Positions 36,833-55,000 of a stretch of DNA of 55,000 nucleotides are shown in pieces; position 1 is the first letter of the stretch; each line of letters begins with the position of its first letter. This DNA is from Glandiceps talaboti (lineage: Eukaryota > Hemichordata > Enteropneusta > Spengelidae): positions 2,830,001-2,885,000 of the forward strand of contig NC_135561.1 of NCBI RefSeq assembly GCF_964340395.1, given 5' to 3'. The position numbers were made by a program, and so were the translations under genes. The notes beneath the pieces were generated by a model. The model was not told the DNA's origin. It saw nothing but the letters and a program-made list of their open reading frames with translations, and made no database searches.

Positions 36833-39800
36833 TATACATATAGTATTTGTATTATATTATTATATCTAAGGCTCTTTTCCATCTTTTATATTATCAAATG
36901 ACATGTTTTGCAAGATAGTAGTATCGCATGCAGTTAATACATTATATATAAATGATTACATTATTTGATATTATACATTATATCACAATATAACAATTTC
37001 TGTATTGATCCATTAAGAAACTGATGGACTAAGTGTCGTCGAAAAGTTCTAATTTACAGGGTTGCCTGTTTTGACATTATTATGCACTATTAAGATAATA
37101 AACTTTTTAATACACGTTCCTTTAAGTAGAGATGTAATGTTTTGTAACCGTTGTGAATGTCTTACAGTACTTTCCTCACTATCAAACAGATGGAGCTGAC
37201 ACTATCTGGCTTTAACGACTGCACAATAAAAATGTAACTAGTCCGGATGCGATCTTACAAAACTCACAGACCCCGGACGTCTCCCCATGCAACACCCATA
37301 CTTCTAAGCTAAAATATTTGACATATCAGCCTTAGGGTTTACTATCAATACCTAGCAACAGTATCCTAGGAACCATATATACAACAACAAATGCCAATTG
37401 CAAACACAATTACTGTATTTCCGTCTGGGCAGGACAATTGCAAGGCACACGAATGAACAAAAACTATCGTAGCAGCCAATACCAATTCAATAGTGATTAA
37501 CTGACGTGCAAAAACTCACCAAGTATACAAAAGTAAACAAACAAAATGAATGAATTCATGTTAATTTACAGCATGTACAATAATATTTAAATTATAACTA
37601 GCGTATATATTTGAACAAATCAAAAGCATTTAAATACAGAGAAGATATGTCCGTTGGGGGCGTGGGTTTTAATATGGATTAAAACTGCACTTGTTGTAAT
37701 GGGAGTATTATTACAATCATTATTTTAAATAAGATTTGATATTGCTTGTAGCTTACTATTGATTCAGACAGGTTGAACATAGAAGTTCCAGTTAAAGCAT
37801 GTTTGAATACATGTTAGCTACCATATTGTCCCCACTAAGCTTACTCTACCTCACCTCGGGTATTTACAGTTGACACAACTTTTAGTTATTGTTAGCAATC
37901 TTTTTCTCCAAACTTTGTAATCAGGAGATTTGTTCACATATTTATTGTTATGACTATCTTCTTCAAGTTAATGCCATAACAGTCACACTGGAGTCCTTCT
38001 AAAATTTCTTGAGAGTACAAGTCAAGTGTGCCTTGTAGTTCGGAGTCCACTGTAAAATAATTTGAAGCGATCGCTTAGCTACACAAGCTGCATAAAGTCA
38101 AATACAGTCAGAGTAAACACCATCCACTTCACCACAACTTACCAGCTTCAGATCCAAGCATCGGATGAACACCAGGGATGAACACCGACAAGGTAAAAGT
38201 TCCCGAATGAATTGGCCGAAAACGAAAGCAGATCTTGACGAAAACTAATGGTTTTGTACTCTTACAAACCCTGTCGCCTGATGCGACTCATTTTATCTGA
38301 GCTACATTAACCTTTATGGAACATTAATCTACATTACTCTTTAAAGAACTCAGAAAATTTAACAGATTTATAGAATGTACTGGTAATCTCAACAATACAT
38401 CAAAAAGGGCAAAACAGTCACTAGTATTTTATAATCTATTAATTCGTCCTAATGAGGAAGGAGGCGTATAGAATTATGTATAATTATGAATATATGTGAG
38501 GGGAAGGGTAGTGTGTGTGTATGTGTAGGACAGTATGACTTAGTAGATAGTACTAAAGGGATCGTTGTCTTTATTTTTATAGTTGATAGCTTTGTATTTT
38601 TAGCTGATTTTATGACTGAATAAAGGACTATACATTGTTATATCACATGCTATGAAGTTATTAACCCTCCTACCTCTCCGTCCTGCTTATCATCTCTTCA
38701 TTCGTGTCGCCGTGTATGTCAATTACGTTAAAAAGCACGAGTCTTAAGGCGAGTGTCACATGTCATTTTGCGGAAACAGGCAGCTATACGTCGAATTCGA
38801 ACGAAGAGGTGATATCGGGTAATAACGATTTATCATACGCCTATTCCCAGGAATTCGAGATAGATTACAAAGTGTAAAGAGAGCAGAAAGTGTTATTCGG
38901 TGGGCTACGTGCGTCACGTGACTATGTGCTATTATCAGGATGCATTCACATTTAGCAGCATGGTGTTAACCGTTTTTTAAAAGATCATCAACTTTCGTCA
39001 GATATCGGTGAAACTTTCCATACTTATTTTGAAATACAGCTTAGAGCTTGGTAATAGATTAAGTTCTATCAGAGTTTCATAAAATGAAATATTTTAATAT
39101 GTCAAAGAAACTCCTGATCGACCTCGGTAGGAATTTAGTGTACAGTTCCTTGTAAGCTTACAGGGAGTGGGTGACTTACAGTCGCATCGGTGCCGTTGCG
39201 ATATACACGTACCCTACCTGTAGAGTGTGGTTATACATTGTTAATATATTGTACGAGCGTAAATAAACATAGTATCATTTGAGTATGTTTTTTTTCGCCA
39301 CACTTTCCTTGTTTTGAAGATGTCGCAGTTTTGTTGTCATACTCGATAGCATCGACGGCGAAGATTGGTCACCATTTACTTTGTTTATGTTCGAAGTCTT
39401 GTCCAATTAGAAAGGTGTTTTCTGGTGACGTTTTAACTAGAATATCATGAAGTTTAGCAACCCATATCAGACGTGTTATTTCGCCTTAAACATCATCAAG
39501 AACGATTGATCTAGGCATAGCTAAATGATAAACTATCACATGACAGCTTGTATCATATCGTGGTTTCTTTCCCTATAGTGTCTTATGTTATCAATGGTTA
39601 TGTTTTTGTTTAAAACTTACAATTATGATTTATCAAATATGACAGAACGTGAACATATGACGAGTATAGTCCAAGTGAAGACAAGGGAGCTCAGTCCCGT
39701 CAATATGTGTCAGTTTAGAATGTAGTTTTTACTGCAGAGGTAAATGTTACAGTAGCTAATGGGATAAGCGTCGAAATAAACACATATTGTGGCCAGGTAC

Positions 39801-41262
39801 AGTACCTGACGTGTTATGACTACCGAGTGCGCCATCAAGTGTCCAACATTTCCCAGGTTTGCGCGTACAAACGTTGGGATACCCAATGTATATATTTTTT
39901 AATTTATAAATATATATATCATCCAGACCTTGTCTGTAATCACTACAATATGGATATATTTCTGGGAAATTATTTCCATAGTATTTATGTTAATGATGCA
40001 GGGGTAAATAGGAGAACTAACGATTAGGAGCTTTACAGTACAGGGTTGTTCGGCTAAAGAGTCTGTCAATGACAACTCATATCATATGTCTTGAGGTTTT
40101 TGTAAGTATGGCAGGCATAAAGCGTCCTGTTAAAATGGAAAACGAACCATATAAAGTAACTTTCATCGATTCTGCATTTACGACCTCTCTTACATAGAGT
40201 TAAGTTATGAAAATTTGCAACACTGGATTAGAAAAGGCCTGGTGTACAATAGTCCAGGACTTATGGGCAAAGCTGGCCTACATTTTGTTGGTACTATCAC
40301 AAGTGGTGTACGGCTCCTAAATATTGCCAAGCACATGTTGAACAGTCGTAAAGATTATATCCCGTTGTTTACCATTTGGCTACTAACACCTAGATATTTA
40401 GCTAGCTCTCAAGAACACCATAAATGACTCTAATACATTAACGATCTATTGCAACATATCATAGAAAATAATTGCCAAAACATATTCTGTATAAGTCAAA
40501 TACCTCCTTACCAAATAATGTAGATTGCCAAACCCTTTGACAAAGTCCGTATCGATGCATAATGATACGTTAGATTCTCGACTTTATAATATGAGACTTG
40601 AAATTAACAAGAAACTACCAAAAACACATATTTAATGACCTAACGTTATAATGTTTGGATCTCTGTACCGCTTAATTATAGTTATTTATTTATTCTGTGA
40701 TGTATTAGTTTTCTTTCTGATACCTTTATATATAAACATCTGTAAAATGTATTTTAGAGAAACTAAACAGATAATTGTTATTGCAGTTGTCTAGTGACTA
40801 GTTGAGCATGAATTTGGCACGACCAGACTTTGACTTTAAAGTACTTTGAATGGATGAATGGCGCCACCTAGAGTCCTTGAATTCAAAGTATCACCTTTAC
40901 AAACACTCGGTGTATGTGTAATTCTCATTTTAACAGAGTAACATTTCACAACTTATACACTCTTGATTCATCTTCTGAAACGTGAATTTTATTATACTTC
41001 TATAAATAATTCCAAAGCATATGGAAAGAAATACATTACATTAACATTATACAATGTGAGACATCCATAAAACAATTCATGGTTCTTAATAGTTTATTAG
41101 AAATAGCTATTTAAACTGACTTTTGAATATTTAACCCTGTATTAAATGCAATCCACATAATGGTCTGTTTACAGTGTATAGAGTAGCAAAATAAAAGTAC
41201 ATTGTATTGACCTGCTGAAAGGCGTCAGTGGGATTACTGTCGTGTCTAATACACCATACTGC

Positions 41263-41565
41263 ATTGCTTGTTTGGTTGTTTGGTTGGTTTGTTGGTTGGT
41301 TGGTTGGTTGGTTGGTTGGTGGATGGGTGGATGGGTCGATTGGTGGGTGGGTTGGTTGGTTGGTTGGTTGGTTGATTGGTTGGTTGGTTATTGGTTGGTT
41401 GGTTGGTTGGTTGGTTGGTTGGTTGGTTGGTTGGTCAATGATTGTTGGTTGCTTGGTTGGTTGCTTGGTTGGCTGGTTACTTGGCTGACTGGCTGGCTGG
41501 CTTGCTGGCTGATTATTTGGCTGGTTGGTTGGTTGGTTGGTTGGTTAGTTGGTCGGTCGGTTTGA
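41263..41565. repeat. (TTGG)n minisatellite-like tract
   Basis: About 300 nt of ttgg units with interspersed variants (ctgg, gtgg, tcgg). Open frames made of Trp/Leu/Val/Gly repeats are artefacts. Confidence 0.93.
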
Positions 41566-42200
41566 CTGGCCATGGCTATTTGGCCGGTTGGTTGGTAGGT
41601 TGATTGTGGCTGCTTAGATTGAGTGAGTGATGACTGCAGTGAATTGATAGATTATTGGATTGATGGATGGATTAGTATATATGATAAATCAATTAATACA
41701 AAGTCGATTTATCAACTAATCGATCGATCTGTGGATGGCTTGATCTATTGGATAACAATATACATAAATGTCATGTTTATAGTTTAAAATGCACTTCTAA
41801 AATTAATCTCACGACAAAATTGATTGATTGACTTAACAATTAATAAATTATTGTGACAATTATGTGACATCACTATGGAATAGGTTCAACAAATCCTGTT
41901 GACGAATTCAACTGATGTAAATGTCTTATGTTTGAGAAAAAACACCTTGTTGATTTGTAATGTAGACCACATATTCATTAATAATAACATGATTTGACAC
42001 GAATATGAAATTTCATTTTTTTAAAACAAAAGAACAACCATTTACAATGATATTGATACTGTTCAAAATTACATTAATAACAAATTTCAATTTATTTCAC
42101 ATCTATTTCAAACTATACCTTCGCTAAAAGTATGCACACTTTTGCAGTAACGTGGAGTATTGGAGGATTAACACAAATTTTATATTCTTAACAAAGTGTA

Positions 42201-42376
<176 letters not shown>

Positions 42377-43291
42377 CTGTAATCTGAAAACCACAAATAT
42401 TAGCAACTTATCAGTTTGTGAATGTTTGATCTCATATAGTAAAATGTTCAGCTATACGATATGTAGTCATATATAAACTGTGATATACTTAGTTTATGAA
42501 GTCTCGTCTTAATAGCATTTACACATTGCGATACAGTGCGTAGTACATTCTGACTTACGACATCCAAATTAACGCGTGTCCCTAAATCTATACAAGTCAT
42601 AAACGCTGTATTATCAACAATATGGAAACTTCGTTCTTGAATTCACAAATGAACTACTATCTACGAGAATCTTAACACACATATATATCAACACTTGAAG
42701 GACTTCAAAATAGTACCTGACATTTTGCATTTGACATTTGTTGATAGATATTTTCTCTCATGTATGCTAAAAAAATGTTAAACGATATTTTACATATAAA
42801 ATAGTATAAAGTGTGTTCAATGTCGACATTCTGTCAACACTTCATATCTTCCAATAGTGATTTCCGCGGGCGTCTATAGAGAACCGCTAGACCCGGCATC
42901 CAAATCGCCTGCTTCAGCACTCAAGATATGTCTACTGTTAATACATGTAATAATTAAAATAGTAAGAAGAAAATTTATATAGTGGCTAAAATCCACAGAG
43001 ACAGTGATCAGTTTAAAATACAAAACACTCATAAAAAGTACAAAAACTGAAAACCATATCTAAAAGAAGGCAAAAATAAAAAGATGCATTTTCAGCATAC
43101 GTTTAAAAACATTAAAATTATTACAATGACTGATTTGGAGAGGGAGAGCATTCCATAAAACTGGTTAGGCAATACTGAAAGGCCTGTCACCATGTGTTTT
43201 TGTCATGGCTGTAAAGGTACTAAGTTTAAAATGGTCAGCAGAACGTAGACTACGCCCTAGACATAGATCCGTTTTTCCCGATTGAATAAAT

Positions 43292-52175
<8,884 letters not shown>

Positions 52176-53965
52176 TTTAACAAATTCCTCTAAAAGGAAC
52201 CTAGAGTCTGAAGACTGTCTTGTTCTCTGCAAAAGCCAACCTGCCTCTTTGACAGCTAGGTATATGAGTGACGAGGTGAGGGCCAGGTGAATATTAATCC
52301 AGATAATGGTATTTTTCTAATGAACACTATGCAAATATAAATGTTTTCATGGCAACGACTGTTCCGCTTCACCAGTGGTCCAGGTCTTTTAGAATTAGTG
52401 ATCTGACATAATTCAAGATATTTAAGCGTTCTTGTGTTCATTTCGTACAATAATTGCATCGCTTCTTCTATACATTATGTTGAATGTATTAACTCTCCTT
52501 TGAAACAAAAAAATATCAAGCAATCAATAACAACCAAATATACAAAAACAATACCCCAAATCCCAAGAATATCATTGTTGAGTTGCATTCATATATTATG
52601 AAAGGTTATCTTTCAGTTCTTAATTCGTTACTTTTGTGATTACATTTCTGTTTCAAAAAGTTAATTACGATGGAGTGTTTACTTTGACTTGTTACATAAA
52701 TAATGTATTGTTTTCTTTTACCATTCAACAGATATTGTTTTATATCAATTGCCTCGTCAGATATCATTTCTGTTCGTTTTAGATCGACCTTTATAATGCA
52801 GTAATTAAAAACACTAAAATAAAATATTCAATAATATAGAGACAGTGTTCGACAATGTCCCTTCATGACCCATTTCTCCACACATAGTTACATTTACAAT
52901 AGTCCTTTCACTCATCATAATGAACTTGCCTTCAGACACATAAAATACTGTCAATGGCGCTGTATCACAACTGTAGTTGGCTGTTGCCATAGGCATGGTC
53001 TTGTTGCTAAGCATACATTTTTGTTATCTTAATTTGCCCACCCTGTCCCGTTTTCATAATTGCACTATAAACCATTTAGCCGTTGCTACGGGCGTTGTCC
53101 TGTTGCTAAGCATATTTACGTACATTTTTCAAATATTTATTCGCTTACCTACCCACCCAGCCCTTGTTGTTATATTAATTTTCAATATGCATAATCTTTT
53201 AACTGTTGTTAAAGGCATGGTCATAGTTGCTAGGACCAATTGTGTCAAAATATTTTCAACAATAACTGCAGAATAAAACCTCAAGAAACATCTCCACCAA
53301 GTTTAAACCCCATTCACCATTCAGTTTCAAGATATATGTTTTTGACCAAAATTGAGATTTTTAGACCTAATTTGCATACTGTGTATACAGCTTCATCAGC
53401 ACATCCCCGAACGCATCCCTGCTCAATCTGTAGATTTGGAAGCATAGATTTTTGACCAAAAAGACACATTTTCAGTCCTAATTTGCATATCACAATTGGT
53501 ATCATAATGTCATTAATAATACTTAATCTAAACACTCCTAAGAATGTTTCCACCAAATTTCACACCGATCCACCAAGTACTTAATAATGAGTTTGAGTTT
53601 CTTTTACCAAAAAGACACATTTTATACCTGATTTGCATATCACTGATTGGATCATCATATCATGAACAAGTCTTAAGCTAAACACATTGGGTAAAGGAAA
53701 CTTCTCTGTGCTATGTATGTGTTATTTTTAGTCGAGAATGTAATCGTGTCTGTCTTTACGTTAAACACATCATGTGCCATGAGTGACACACCAACTTCAT
53801 TTCCCCTGTGCATATCTCAGTGAAGAGGATCATAAGTTTTCAAATTACGGCTCTTTTCGAAAAAGCTCCCCAAGCTATTTAACGAACCACCAAGATAAGT
53901 GAGCCAGATCACAAGGCCTCATCTTCAGATAGACGTCATAAAGATAACACACAAATATCACTTAC
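52176..53965. other. Upstream region of gene D
   Basis: No TATA box or clear promoter element identified. It contains the degenerate repeat block near 52970-53690. A 66-residue minus-strand open frame near 52814-53014 has a sequon and two Cys but no convincing splice sites. Confidence 0.5.
52975..53690. repeat. Degenerate repeat block with 'taatttgcatat' motif
   Basis: One motif set (gttgctaagcata, gttgctacgg, gttgctagga) recurs near 53002, 53085 and 53228. A second unit, gaccaaaaagacacatttt then taatttgcatatcac, recurs near 53343, 53450 and 53606, alternating with tccaccaa. Looks like an old, diverged tandem or nested repeat. Confidence 0.6.
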
Positions 53966-54108
53966 ACAGAATCAATTATGTATTTATTAGTTAATGGTAT
54001 AAACAGTAACAGCATGGCCACTACTACAAGTACAATAAGCATGACGTATAATTTCTTGTAGTTCAAACAAATACCACGCCAAGCAGCCAACTGAATTAAT
54101 TCTTTCAT
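53966..54108 (-). CDS. Probable first coding exon of a type II membrane protein (gene E, partial)
   Basis: ATG on the minus strand opens 47 residues: MKELIQLAAWRGICLNYKKL, then a strong hydrophobic segment (YVMLIVLVVVAMLLLFIPL) and TNKYIIDSV, ending at a consensus donor gtaagt in phase 2. A short basic N terminus before a single hydrophobic segment is the usual layout of type II Golgi or plasma-membrane enzymes such as glycosyl- or sulfotransferases, but nothing in these residues identifies a family. I found no convincing second exon before gene D begins at 52175, so the rest would have to lie within or beyond gene D, or this is a chance exon. Confidence 0.42.
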
Positions 54109-54121
54109 GCTGTAATACAAT

Positions 54122-54220
54122 TAGAATATAGTTCGTTGATCCTAAACCAATTTACGTTGTCTACACCTATATAGACATGAAAGAAGTAATTTTGTTGTGA
54201 ATCAACGGACTATATTCTAT
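54122..54220. repeat. Short hairpin element (99 nt) upstream of candidate gene E
   Basis: Arms tagaatatagttcgttgat (54122-54140) and its near-exact reverse complement (54202-54220), one mismatch in 19. It starts 14 nt from the candidate start codon at 54108. Possibly a tiny MITE or a structured upstream element. Confidence 0.6.
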
Positions 54221-55000
54221 TTATGTTAAAGAGCCAATAAGTGTCCAGTATATCTTTTCTTGACACATGTTAGGTAGATCTACTTATTGCCTTTATTAAT
54301 ACTAGTAATACTGGTTGTTTTAATTTTGATGTTAATCAGACAAGCTGATACTACCAAACTAGAAAGACTATTGGACGGCACGATTTTTTATACATCTCAC
54401 ACAACGTTTTTTCTGTGTGTCGAATTAACAAACAAAATACATGGTAATGTGCACACACATGAAATGTTATCAACAAACATCACTGTCGGATTAAACAAGG
54501 AATATCCAAACACAAAACTGTTAATTTGTGCTCACAGTGGGATAAAATATAAATTTGCGTTCACGGCGAGGAGGGGAAGGGGGTGAAATATATCACAATT
54601 CTATGTGTTTGCTGGCTATCAGTATTTGTATTTTGTTTTATCAAAATTGCAACAAATATTCTTGTGTGAAACGTAAACAATATGGCGAAGCCTGATTCAC
54701 AGTCTATAGTCACTTAGGATTGACAGCACATACACATTCAGAAATATACAGACACAAAGACATAAAATTAAAGCAAATATATTGTTTCATTCTGATACGG
54801 AAGATGCAGTGAGTGAAGAAAAACACCTATAGAGATATTTTCCATAAAGGCCATGTAACATTATCTTACAATTGTTGTTGCAGTTTCATCTGTCAAGCAG
54901 GTTAGAACTAATGTATACTCTCCTCAGCTTGATACTGCTGAACATGTGGTTTGTACTGACAGCAATGTAGTCATTTGTGTATGTGTTTTTCCTAATGGTG
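54221..55000. other. Right-hand end of window, no supported gene
   Basis: A plus-strand open frame at 54287-54586 starts hydrophobic and has a sequon (NIT), but it has no ATG ahead of the hydrophobic part and no recognisable domain. I do not call it a gene. Confidence 0.4.

Noticed and set aside
40215-40427. 70-residue plus-strand frame after copy 2
   Set aside because: No family, start context or splice sites that I can support.
52814-53014. Possible second exon of gene E (66-residue minus-strand frame with Cys and NVT)
   Set aside because: The would-be acceptor lacks a pyrimidine tract and lies in a repeat, and there is no good donor.
54287-54586. 99-residue plus-strand frame with a hydrophobic start and a sequon
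   Set aside because: No ATG before the hydrophobic part, no donor or acceptor of quality, no recognisable domain.

Overview
The window looks like a piece of an intron-rich, AT-rich animal nuclear genome, most likely a marine invertebrate. Genes are split into short exons with GT-AG introns. Tetranucleotide microsatellites ((CATA)n, (ACAG)n, (TTGG)n) are very abundant, and small inverted-repeat elements are common. I cannot fix the phylum from sequence alone. There are no bacterial, viral, rRNA, tRNA or CRISPR features that I can support.

The main content is a cluster of four Cys-loop (pentameric) ligand-gated ion channel genes of the GABA-A/glycine-receptor type, rebuilt exon by exon from splice sites, reading phase and homology. 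Gene A (288-3814, +) is the 3' part of a gene that begins before the window. Gene B (12148-20630, +) and gene C (27281-36224, +) are complete nine-exon genes predicted to encode 437 residues each. Gene D (43292-52175, -) is a complete, diverged nine-exon gene in the opposite orientation, predicted at 422 residues. All four keep the exon sizes and phases of animal GABA-A/glycine receptor genes: a 68-nt exon, a 218-224-nt exon, an 83-nt Cys-loop exon, a 141-147-nt exon and a 230-nt TM1-TM2 exon. All have the Cys-x13-Cys loop. All have a P-A-R motif at the start of TM2, which in this family goes with anion (chloride) selectivity. The ligand cannot be read from sequence: several GABA-site residues are kept, but the loop-B Glu of GABA-A beta subunits is replaced in all four.

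B and C lie in a large tandem segmental duplication: copy 1 is about 10376-24395, copy 2 about 24476-39993, meeting at a (CATA)n tract. C is longer because of two insertions of about 0.9-1.05 kb. The copies differ by several percent over most of the unit but are almost identical from about 18150 to 20690 (33770 to 36290), which covers exons 6-9. That pattern suggests gene conversion. The six predicted residue differences between B and C are all upstream of that tract.

Layout: 1-3814 gene A; 3815-10375 intergenic, with a foldback element and a possible relic of a fourth paralogue's last exon near 7070-7260; 10376-39993 the duplicated B and C units; 39994-43291 microsatellite-rich intergenic DNA; 43292-52175 gene D, with two TIR elements in its introns; 52176-55000 intergenic repeats and a probable first exon of another minus-strand gene for a type II membrane protein (53966-54108).
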